Positions 25,125-35,271 of a stretch of 64,000 nucleotides of DNA are shown piece after piece; position 1 is the stretch's first letter, and the number at the start of each line of letters is the position of its first letter. Position numbers and translations under genes: made by a program. Source of the DNA: Nomia melanderi (Eukaryota; Arthropoda; Insecta; Hymenoptera; Halictidae); assembly GCF_051020985.1 (NCBI RefSeq), contig NC_134999.1, positions 20,093,660-20,157,659 of the forward strand, read 5' to 3'. Under the pieces are notes generated by a model that worked only from the letters and a program-made list of their open reading frames with translations, was not told where the DNA came from and searched no databases.

Positions 25125-27113
25125 TTACAGAGATACGAACTCGTGCGGCGGTTGGATGATCCGCGGCGGCGGTGGCGGCGATAACCGCAGGTCGACGTCG
25201 GTCAACGAGAACGCGGAGCTGCCGTTCGCCGTGACACGGGGCCCCATATTGTCGTAAGGCGAGCAGAGGTCGGTCGAGCGCAGCGCTCGCCGCGGTAGCG
25301 TCGCGAAGCTCGAGACACTGGACGCGGCGGCTACAGCTGCGCTCGACTTGTTCACCACGCCGCCGTGCACGGGCAGATCGAGCAAGTCCGGGTAGCAGCG
25401 CTCGGACGAGTCCTGCGGCACGGACACGGAAATGAAAATGTTCCCGAAGATCCCAGCCGGGAGGACACCGTTCGTGAACTCTGGCGGCGGCGGCGGGAAC
25501 ATGGCGGCGCACGGGACCGACCTCATCGCGTTCACGGAGCTAGTAGTCACTTCTGGTCGCAGTCTCTCGATGGTGACCGTAGCCGCGCTCATGGGGTCGC
25601 AGATCGATCCCCTTTCCGCTAGTTCCAGGTCACCGGAGCTGTAGGCCTCCACTATGCTGCCGTGGCCGCTGCCCTGCTCGTTGCTATTGCCAGGCGTGGT
25701 CGTGGTCACGGACAGGTCCAACAGTTTCTTCTCTTGGTCGCCGAAGCTCGTGCTGCCTTGCAGCTTGACTTTCTCGCGAGCACTCTGCCGACGAGATCCC
25801 CCGCACACGCACAGGGCCAACAGCACCGCCGAGATAGAGGCACAAAGCGCGGCCGCCCCGCCACCCGCTAAACTGACCCACAGCAGCCAATTGTCGCTCT
25901 GGGACAACGTGGGGGCAGTGTACACCCGCGGGATAGCTACACTAACCGTGCCCCTGGCCAAGCCCGCGATATTCTTAGCGAAACATGCGTACTCCCCAGC
26001 GTCTCCGTCGCTCGCGTTGTACACTGTTAGGTTGCTCCATCTGTCAGTGATCTTGCCGACCGTGGTTCCCCGGTCGCTGTAGGCCGAACCGACGTCGGAC
26101 GTCGCGTACGCTACGTAAGTCCCCGTGTAGGTCTGCTCGGTTAGCCTGGTGGCGTTCACTGGTCCTCCGTTCAGCTGCCACCAGACCTCTGGCTCCGGAT
26201 CACCCGTAGCTAGACAGGCTAGGCTAAGGTTGCCGTTCACTTCCTCCTGTATGCTGTTCGCCAGAACGATCACCACCGGCTCACAAGCGAACTCGGTTGG
26301 CTTCACGTCCTCCCACTTGCGACCTTCCAGCCGCGACGGCGCTGAACACACTTGAGGCACGGAGTACAGTTTGTTGGGAACATTGGAGATCAGCCAGCTC
26401 CGGAAGTCGCGGAGCCTGCAGTCGCAGCTCCACCGGTTCCCGTCCATGGTCAGCGTTTTCAAGCTAGGCAGGTTCGAGATCACCGGCGCGTCTATGTATT
26501 CCAGCTCGTTCTGATCGAGCCGGAGGGACTCTAGACCCTTCAAGTGTATAAACGCCTCGCCGTGGATCTCCGACAGTGAACACCTCTGCAGCTCCAGGGT
26601 GCGCAGATGCTGCAAAACCGGGAACTGGTGGCTCCTAAGGCTGCTCAGCGGGTTCCCGCTTAGAATTAGGATCCTCAGTCTTTCGTTGCCAAGGAAGGTG
26701 CCCGGCTCGAGGCTCCTCACGTGGTTGTCGGACAGATCGATCTCGACCAGGATCGTCATGTTCCGGAACGAGTCCGCGTGGATGTGATGGATGCCGGCGT
26801 TCCGCAGAAACACCTTCTGCAGGTTCAGCAGACCGGACCGTTTGAAGATTTCCGACTGGAGCGCCGGTATCTTGTTGCCGGACAGGTCCAGCACCTGCAT
26901 GTCGGGATCCAGGGAAGCCGGCAGCGAGGTCAATCCCGCGTCGTGGCACAACGCTGATTTCTTGCCGGACGTCCATTTGCAACGGCACACCGCCGGGCAG
27001 TCGGTCCAGTCCGGGAACGCGGCGGCTCGTGACAGCAACGCGAACGTGCCCAGCAAGAAGAACAGGGCGAGCAGTATGTGCCCCTGCAAAGGGTGATGCT
27101 TTGTCCCTAACAT
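25125..27113 (-). CDS. kekkon-like LRR and immunoglobulin transmembrane protein
   Basis: A 662-residue type I membrane protein encoded in one exon. A hydrophobic signal peptide covers 1-32. An N-terminal LRR cap follows with C39, C43, C45 and C56. About six to seven leucine-rich repeats span 72-220. The C-terminal cap has C230, C232, C256 and C277. One Ig domain is closed by C300 and C377, with W311 and the DAGEYAC motif. A transmembrane helix lies at about 410-437. The cytoplasmic tail of about 225 residues has two proline runs and ends in FVSL, a class II-like PDZ ligand. This order, with CRCKW in the first cap, is that of insect Kekkon proteins; Drosophila Kek1 restrains EGFR signalling and Kek5 modulates BMP signalling. 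Which paralogue this is cannot be settled here. A splice acceptor (CTGTTGCAG) at 27160-27152 lies 38 bp upstream of the ATG, so a separate 5' UTR exon is likely. Confidence 0.9.
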   Translation of the reverse strand: MLGTKHHPLQGHILLALFFLLGTFALLSRAAAFPDWTDCPAVCRCKWTSGKKSALCHDAGLTSLPASLDPDMQVLDLSGNKIPALQSEIFKRSGLLNLQKVFLRNAGIHHIHADSFRNMTILVEIDLSDNHVRSLEPGTFLGNERLRILILSGNPLSSLRSHQFPVLQHLRTLELQRCSLSEIHGEAFIHLKGLESLRLDQNELEYIDAPVISNLPSLKTLTMDGNRWSCDCRLRDFRSWLISNVPNKLYSVPQVCSAPSRLEGRKWEDVKPTEFACEPVVIVLANSIQEEVNGNLSLACLATGDPEPEVWWQLNGGPVNATRLTEQTYTGTYVAYATSDVGSAYSDRGTTVGKITDRWSNLTVYNASDGDAGEYACFAKNIAGLARGTVSVAIPRVYTAPTLSQSDNWLLWVSLAGGGAAALCASISAVLLALCVCGGSRRQSAREKVKLQGSTSFGDQEKKLLDLSVTTTTPGNSNEQGSGHGSIVEAYSSGDLELAERGSICDPMSAATVTIERLRPEVTTSSVNAMRSVPCAAMFPPPPPEFTNGVLPAGIFGNIFISVSVPQDSSERCYPDLLDLPVHGGVVNKSSAAVAAASSVSSFATLPRRALRSTDLCSPYDNMGPRVTANGSSAFSLTDVDLRLSPPPPPRIIQPPHEFVSL

Positions 27114-27151
27114 GCCACAGTCTGTTTCTCTTCTCCTCGCCGATTAGAAGT
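27114..27151 (-). other. 5' UTR segment of the kekkon-like exon
   Basis: The minus strand reads CTGTTGCAG then ACTTC at 27160-27147, a good acceptor preceded by pyrimidines. The exon therefore probably begins at 27151, with the ATG at 27113. The donor exon is not identified; the GC-rich island at 30.7-32.5 kb is a candidate place. Confidence 0.55.
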
Positions 27152-27723
27152 CTGCAACAGTGAGATACTTTGTGAGAAATCGCTTCAAGAGTACTGTCAC
27201 GACTAAGATTGAACTCTCGAGTATCCTTTTCTTTATTCTCAACGCTCCGGAGGAACTCCTCGATTACTCCTCGAACAGTTTCGAGGATGAGGTTTCGAAA
27301 GCAGACGTCTTTTTCATCGTTTCTCTCGCTCGCTGATAAGTCTTCGTCAGACATACGCAACAGTTGATCTTGAACATCGAAGAGGGAAATGGAATTCCGT
27401 AACAATTTCATTTAGAATACCTCGCTTTCGAAACTATGCGAACTGCATTCGAAACGTTCCCCGTATCGTCAAGAGTAAAAGGTACATTCGATTATTTAGA
27501 GAGAAGGCGGGGGAAGTTTGAAAAATGTTGAACGTCTCACTTTCATATGGATTAATAGTCTCAAGGGAAGCGAGTAAATTTCAAGGAAATTCCGATGCCC
27601 CGTAAAGGTCCGCAATCTAACGCTAAGTGAAGAAAAATCTCGCGCCCCTCACGCGAATTAATTAATAAACGAGCTTCTTCGCTTCCCCGTGAACTATCCG
27701 ACGAAGAAGAAGGGAACCGAGCA

Positions 27724-27743
27724 GCGCGCGCGCGCGCGCGCGC
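27724..27743. repeat. (GC)10 dinucleotide microsatellite
   Basis: Ten perfect GC units. Long CpG runs are rare in genomes with CpG methylation decay; here it fits the overall lack of CpG depletion. Confidence 0.85.
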
Positions 27744-30074
27744 CGCGAGTATTAAAATAATCAACAACCCCTTGGCAGCGTGCGCGCGAGCCGCGGCGGA
27801 TGATTAAACGCAACGATTCCGCGTGAAACGTTTCGGAACCTTCTGTATCGTTGGCCGGGGCCGCTCACTCATTTAGCCCATTTGCGTTAGCATGTAAAAT
27901 TACGCCTGATAATTTCCGGATTAACGCGAGCGTCCGCGACATAAGCGGCGCTACTTAACGCGGCATTGTGCGCTGTTGATTACGTGACGCGTGCTCCCGT
28001 CGATTTCCATTCCTCCGTGGCAATGATCATTTAAAAAACAAATGCGAGCAACACCCGGCGACGAGGTGTTGTTTGTTTCCCAGCGATCCGATTGACGCGC
28101 GCGACCCACTCGTCTCGAATTCGATCCAGATTTCCCCGTTTGTCCGGCACCGTCCCGCGTCCAACGGCCGACGCGTGTATTGTCTCTCGCGCGGAATCGG
28201 GGTAATCCGAGAGAAATTATGAAAATTACCACGACGAAAACGTCGCCACCGAGGGAAACGGGGGCAACGACGAGGTGAACGTAACAATTTTTCTAATTAG
28301 TTACCGCGTTGAATATTGCGCGAAACGATTCGCGAGCCGGCCGTGCGCGTTCTGTCGCTGACAGGTGAATAAAACAGAATGTAAGAGACGGTTTCTACTA
28401 CGAGACGTGAAAGCTCTGTGCACACTTTTCAGGAAACGCGGCGGGAGGGGCGGGCGGGAGGAGGGATAGAGTAAAGGGGACTTTATTTCGTGCGTTTTAT
28501 TAGCGGTTAAACAGAAGCAAGAGGAGGTATTTTTGTTGGCTGCCGCGCGCCGCTTCAACTTTATCACAGATGAATTATTAAAGAGGACGACGGAGATAGC
28601 GGATTTTTTTATTTGATCCGAAAGATTCCTTTTTTTCCCGCCGGTGAAACGACTTGTCGAACGACCCGGTGGAAACCATTTTGTCGGAGGAGCGAGGTAC
28701 CTTAACGTCGGGTATAAATGTTTGCCGGGGTTAAATAGGGGGGAGATGAAAGGATGAAACGTGCCTCCTAGCCGGTGAGGGGTATCGAATGCATCGAGCG
28801 ACTAGCAACGATTTGTTTACGCCATGTCACGCATATTAATATTACAATTGAAATGGAAATACGGGGAAACGTCCGGCGGAGGCTGAACACGAAGCTCCGG
28901 GGTCTCGATATTCCGCGTACTCGCCGAGCCGATGGGCACAAAAGCGAGTTAAATCGAAAACAAAGGCACGGATGCATTATCGATGGAATCCCGTGCTTCC
29001 CGACGCTGGGAGTGGAATCGGGAACGGTGAAACGGGAAGTCGAGTCCCTCTGTTCGTGAAATTAGTTGTTCGTTTCGTGAATATTTCGTGTGCCACGGCG
29101 ACATTACATTTTCTTCGCGGTGAAACGGACCGGTGTTCCGTTGTTTAACAAACAATGAGAGGAACCTCGGCGTCGCCGGTGAAAGACGCGAGGCGGATCT
29201 CCAAGACGAAATTACGGACAAAAGCCCGGCGCTCTCGAGTCCGTACGAAAATTGATGCTTTTTCATTCGAGTTCACGTGATACCCGAGCCGGGAAAGTTT
29301 CTCAACTTTCACTGCAGCCGGAAGTTCCGGAATCACTTTGACGATTGAAGATTAATTAGACCGACCGTCCCGTTTCCCTGTCTCGCGCGAACGAACGTGT
29401 GGTTATTTATAGGTTACGTCTTTTTGATCGGGGAATAATCGAACTCGGATATTTCTGGGGCACACGTGCCGTTGAACGGGAACGCGCTGGCGTGTCTGTT
29501 CATGATTCTCCGTTACCACTTAATGGAATTAGTAATGCGCGCGTATCGAACTTTCGGAATCCATTCGCCCAGAAATCAACTTCAAACGGGCCAAGTTTAT
29601 TCTATCTTTTCTATTTTGCATAGAGTTACAGGCTATCCCGTGCAACATTGAATAATTATTCAAACCGCTCACGCACCGGTTCCCATGAAATATACATGAA
29701 AACTAGTTCACCGGAAAAGTGTTTAACACGTGCTTTTTTAAAATCAATGCTGCACACCTCCTAGATATTACGGTTGATAAACAACGCTTGGAATAATCAC
29801 GGAAAGCATCGTAAATATTTACAAAACCGGGAACAATAGAAAATACATCCAATAATCATCGTTGCACAGTGGGAAACAATAAAATACTCGATTCGGTGAA
29901 AACTTCACGAGACAAACATCAAGAATATCCAAAAACAGAAATTCCAAAAAAGTCTCGAGTACTATTTATTTCCCTCGCGCTCTCTAGTTTCCAGCGACAT
30001 TTCGAAAAATATATTTCCACCCATCGACATCGAGGGCTGTTTGCGCCGATCGGTCGAGTAACGGAACGGAAAGC

Positions 30075-30075
<1 letters not shown>

Positions 30076-30107
<32 letters not shown>

Positions 30108-30110
30108 AAC
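30076..30110. repeat. (GA)n microsatellite
   Basis: Near-perfect GA repeats with one A insertion, lying in non-coding sequence. Confidence 0.8.
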
Positions 30111-33100
30111 GCGTCGAATATTTCGGCGAGCACGCGACATCGAAACGAATTCCGTCGAAATCACTGTTGCGCTCCGGTGTCGGTTGAGTACCGTGTTTAA
30201 TGCGCCGCGATTCCGAACCCCCGGGGACGCGATTCCCGAAGCCCCGCTCATTCTTACTTGATCGTCTCGTTTGGCCACCACTAAGCATGCCGTCTGCGTG
30301 TCTGAATGGGGCCGTCATGCTTGCGTGGACGCTTCCATTGTTTCTCAGGGGCTTTCATTTCGCCGACCGGCTCTCCTTCAGGCATCACGGGCCTATTGTC
30401 GACGGGTTCTTAGATTTCATTCTGATTAAGCGCGGCGTACGGTGTTCACGGTGCGCGGGCTGGCCTACTTCTCCGATTGCGTCTCGCCGGCTCTCTAATC
30501 TGCAACAAACAAAGAACAACAATCCCTCGATTATGTAACCTCTTTTCCTTCGTTTTTTCCTTATCCCATTTTTCCCTTTGTCCCGGCCTCTATCGCGATC
30601 GTTCCCTTCTCCGCTCCCCCCTGTCCGCGAATCAAATCCTAGCATCAACGCGCCGGTGTGACCAAACAAACGATGCTCGAACGCGTTTTCGAGTCGATTA
30701 CGGCACGGCGCAGAGCGTCGACGTTGTTTTCCTGTTCCGCGCGTCGCGGCGCGGCGCGTCGCGTCGCGACGTGACGCGACGTGGAAAGCCCCGCTCTGCT
30801 ATCGGGCAACGAACGCGGAATTTCAGAGCCCCTCCAGGACGCGCCGAGCCCCGTGTGTCTCGTAGGCCACGAGCGCTTCCGGCCGCCTACCAGGGCATAT
30901 TAATTGCTGACTCGGCTAATGGTATGCCCGCGTAATGCGCCACGAAATTTATATCGATCATAAATTAGTCGTAAACTCGGCCCGGTCGAGAGGGGCCGCC
31001 GAACCGAACTGAACCGATAATTTTCAATCCTCGCCGCGACCTCCCAGACGCAGCCCGCCCGCGGAATAGACACACCGAGCAGCGCACCGATTCAATTCTC
31101 CACACCGTGTACATAGACAGAGACGTCCCTCTCGAGTTTCTCTCGAGCGAGAAAATATTAGGCTCACCGGTGTCCCGTGTTGCGCCACTTCAGCCTGCTG
31201 CCGTGAGAAAATCCGTGTGCGTGAACCCAGCGTAGCCAATCACGGCGTCGCTGGGTCTCCTTGAAAGATTGAACAGCGGACAGCGGAGACCCGCACCGTG
31301 TTTCACTCGCGAACCATAGGTCCCTTCGCCTCGTCGTCGTTCCACCCTCCCTCTTCCCCCCTATCGCCGCTTCCTCCAGCTTCTCCTCGTCCGGTCTACC
31401 TTTTCTTCATTCACGGAACGGTTAGACTCGTCGAGCGGTGGGCACTCGGTGTCACCGTCGAGTCCCCGTCAGCCTGGCCGCCGCGAACACGGAAGCCTCT
31501 GGAGGATGCTAAACCCCCGGCGTACCACCGTACGCGGACACAGACCGCACGCACTTGTCAGCTTCTCGCCTCTCCTCTCCACGCGTAGAGTATCGCGACG
31601 TGTGTTCGCCCGTTCTCACGAGAGGACACCCCCCACCTGTGCCGACGCCGCCGCGGGGTCGTCGACTGGCATCGACGGAGTTACGTTTTCCTATTATCCT
31701 CTTCGCAGCCTCGATCAATCAATCTCCTCCGTTCGCTCTGGCCGCGTTTCGCTTGCTCGCCACCTCGTTCTGCCTCCTCGCTGCTCCGCCTCGCCATCCG
31801 ATCACTCAGCTCCTCGGCGACGAGCAACGGGACATGGACGACACGGGACGTCCGCGGCGAGACGCTGCTCGCGAGAACGCTGGATGCTGCGGCCGCGCCG
31901 CTCCATCGAACATTTTCATCCCCAGAGCGCCGTGCTCCCGCCGGCGCCAGATCCACGGTGTATACGCGCACGCATACACGCACGATCACGGTGCACGATC
32001 CTCTTCTCCCCAGGTGGAACCGGGGGACTCTCCGATCGGACGGATCCTCTTCGATCACCGATTTCAGGGTATCCGATCAGCAGCCCGTCCAACACACGCC
32101 ACACACGAGAAACCTGCAGATTTGCCGCAGAGGCCACCGACACGATGCCTCCGTGTCCCCGTGTCTGTTCCTCTCGCTTCCCCCTCCGCCGGTCAACGAC
32201 AACTCCCCTCCCGCCCCTGCGCCCGCTCGCTCGCTCTATTCCTCGATCTCCTCCCTTCTCTCGGCGACCTTTCGCTCGCTGTCCCTTTCCGACTCCCTTG
32301 CCGCATAGACGACCGTCCGCGGGCAGCACCGTCGAATTCTGGTTCAATGAAATCCATTCCAACCCCTCGACACCCTTCAGAACCTCCCCTCCTCGGTTTT
32401 TCCATCGCCGAGACGTCCGCCATAACCTTTCGACTACGCTCTATGCCCTTTCCTCGTCGTCCTCGTCGTCGTCGTTCCGATCACGGTTGAATCCTTTAGC
32501 TACCGCTGACTGGAGCTGCTTTAGAGGGTTTGCAAGGGATTTCCTTCGTTCAGGAGAACACGTTGGCGTGTCGCTTGGTCAGAGGGCTGAGGGTTGCAGG
32601 ACATAACCTAGGAAGGTGACGCGCTGCGAATTAATTGAAGAGTGCCGAAGGAGAGGGAGAGAGGACGTTGATGACTCGATCGATCGACCAGGACTGCTCG
32701 GAGTTGCTCGGGGGTGCCCCCTTCGTGGAGAGCTCTACGTTATCGACTCGATCGCAACGGTTTCCTGTCTGGAAACTAGGAGGCTAGAGGGTGTTTTGGG
32801 ATACTTTTCCGGGCTTCTCTCGGCTTCTTATCGATTTGGAATTGGTGCTGGTTTCTCTGGTTGTACGGGCTTGTTTAGAGACCACGTTGTCGAAGGGTTG
32901 TTGGACCGGAGAATTTTCTCTAATAATCGTCGCCGAGAGCTGCCGCGACTCTGCGGAAATTGTCGTGAAATGTTTCTCTCGAATGTAGAACACGTAACTC
33001 AATTCTCTATTTAATATGCTCAGCGAAAATACTCGTATGTTTCTATAACAGATACATCCCCCTCGGCGGGGCAACATTCCCGCGGAAACTTCTTGCGTTG

Positions 33101-33637
33101 CAAATATAACGAACATGACAGGTTACAGTAACTATTATTACATCGTACAGGAGACATCGTCGGCTACACTTGAACTTGCGCAATTCCGTTATCCCGTTAG
33201 CTTAAGAGTCTTATATTTCACGGAGATCAGCGGGAAGGATGACAGAAGCCTCGAGGAGTCGCAGGGAATCGTTTCCCCCGAGTTTCCCAGTCGGTCTCGT
33301 TACATTCAGATAACCGTGTTCGACTGGGAGTCCGTCGATCCCGACGCGTACGCGACGTCACGCGAGATAGCGAAACGGAAAAGAAGAAAAAAAAGGGATG
33401 TGGAACAGATCGATGGGATTATTCGCGTGCCATTTCGCACCGAACGCTAGGGGGTTGTTTCTTACTGTTGCCGCAGCTCCGTGTCTACGTTTTTCAGCAT
33501 TTTATTACAAGAATATAGTATAAACTTTCGTTTCGATAGGGTTCGTGTGTACGTGTGTGTCCTCCGTGTTTATGTGTGTGCACCGTCACGCATGAATCCG
33601 TTTTCTTTTTATACATAAGAGTCGTCGCGTCGTCTCT

Positions 33638-33700
33638 CTTTCTCTCTCTCTCACTCTCTCTCTTTCACTCTCTCTTTCTCTCTCTCTCTCTCGCTCTCTT
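33638..33700. repeat. (TC)n microsatellite
   Basis: A run of TC repeats with several interruptions, about 60 bp, in T-rich non-coding sequence. Confidence 0.8.
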
Positions 33701-33997
33701 TTCTCGTCTCGCTCCACCCCCCCAGTTTTCCCACGCCAGGCCACGATAGTCAATAGCTTTCGATAGTTGATCGATATACGTATAATAATATATCTTGTGT
33801 AATCTTACGTTTTTTTTATCTTATCTCCGCTAAATTGTAATCTATATATATAATATATATAGGTATATCTTCTGTGTGTGTCTGTGTGTTTTTTTTCTCG
33901 TTACTGGAAACATACTTGGCAGTTTACGTCTAATAGTACAACGAAGCATTTTTTCATTTCCTTTCTTCATTTCTCTTCTCCTTACTCCTTTCACCTG

Positions 33998-34024
33998 CTC
34001 CTCCTCCTCCTCCTCCTCCTCCTC
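33998..34024. repeat. (CTC)n microsatellite
   Basis: About nine CTC triplets in a pyrimidine-rich tract, non-coding. Confidence 0.8.
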
Positions 34025-35271
34025 TTCTTAATCTTCATCTTCTTTCTCCCTCGCTCGCTCGCTCCCATTCTCTCTCTCACTCTCGCGACCTCAACGACAC
34101 GCGGCAAACGCGTCGACGCCCGGATCGATCCGATCGTCCGCGATCGAGCGCGTTTTTTTTGTTTTCTGTTTTTCCTTTTTCCTTCTTCTTTAATAATTGA
34201 TATGTCAGTGGGTTTTTATTCTCTTATCAGCGAACCTCCAGCTCGTCCCCGGGAAAGCGTAGTTAACTGCGAACGCCAGCCGTCTCCCTCCGTTCCTCAG
34301 GGTTATTTCCAGGTGTTCGCTGCAACAGGAAACGCGACAGAGATACTGTGACCAGGTGTCGGGTTGGTTGTCTGGTTTCCCAATGGTAGCGACATGGGTT
34401 CAGTTCATTGGACGTTTGGAAGTTTCTCGCGAGCACCGACGGTTTTCGTCGTTTTATAATCAGCGGCGTGCTTGCGATCGAAACCTTTGCGCGACCCAAA
34501 AACTACGAAATATCATGACCCAACGTGAACTTTGGTAAAGGTAAAACGTTCCCCGACAGTCGCGGCACTTATTATACCCCAGTGAAACGATTATTCGATA
34601 AGTAGATTACAGGATTGAATATACTTCGATTCTTCATTTATAACTCGAAACCTGGAGAATCAATGGACACCAATCTTTATGCATGATTAATATGTTGGTT
34701 GAACTCAGTTTTAATATATGGGAATATGCTCATGAAGGGAGTATCATTTCTCATTCAAGAAATCGCACGGTTTCATAAACCTCCATCCATCATCTATTTT
34801 TGATAGTTCCCTGAATGGAAGTAAATAAATCACGCTGACCTGCGAATCAAGATCCATTCCTCGTTCTTCTAACCTCACTCCCCATACCTAATTACCTTAC
34901 ATCCGACTAAACACGAAGAAAATATCCTCGCGTGCACTGGACGCGTGGTTTCCATCGATTCTCCAACATTCCAGGTCTAAATGATCAAGTTTACCAATTA
35001 TTCACCGTTGTCCCCCGCCCGTCCGTCGACAATTTAAATAGCAAATGTCCCATCGAATTCCCCCGGTGGAAATTATTCAAACGCGATCGATAACGCTCGC
35101 ATAAAGGTCCGGCAATAAACGGGCGGTATTTAAAATGGGGCACAGGTGCGGCCGTCATATCGAATCCGTTCACCCTCGTTTCGGCGTGGTTCCGCGGGAA
35201 AACAGAAATACACCGGGCGCGAAATTAGGCGAGACGACGACGACGGGCCGCAACCCAGTTCCAGCGAATAT

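Larger units (their letters stand above)
27152..35271. other. intergenic, with simple repeats and a GC-rich island
   Basis: No exon could be tied to a known protein. Contents are a (GC)10 tract, (GA)n at 30076-30110, (TC)n at 33640-33700, (CTC)n at 33998-34024, and a GC-rich block at about 30.7-32.5 kb with long overlapping open frames on both strands. The part near 33.5 kb has minus-strand AATAAA hexamers and may include the 3' UTR of the carbonic anhydrase-related gene. Confidence 0.5.

Noticed and set aside
26635..27411. 258-codon minus-strand ORF overlapping the start of the kekkon-like gene in another frame
   Set aside because: It crosses the splice acceptor at 27151, so its two halves lie in an intron and in the exon; the exon half is a shadow of the receptor frame.
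31449..32606. 385- and 311-codon overlapping plus-strand ORFs
   Set aside because: They overlap each other and minus-strand ORFs, have low-complexity Arg/Ser/Pro composition, and show no motif.
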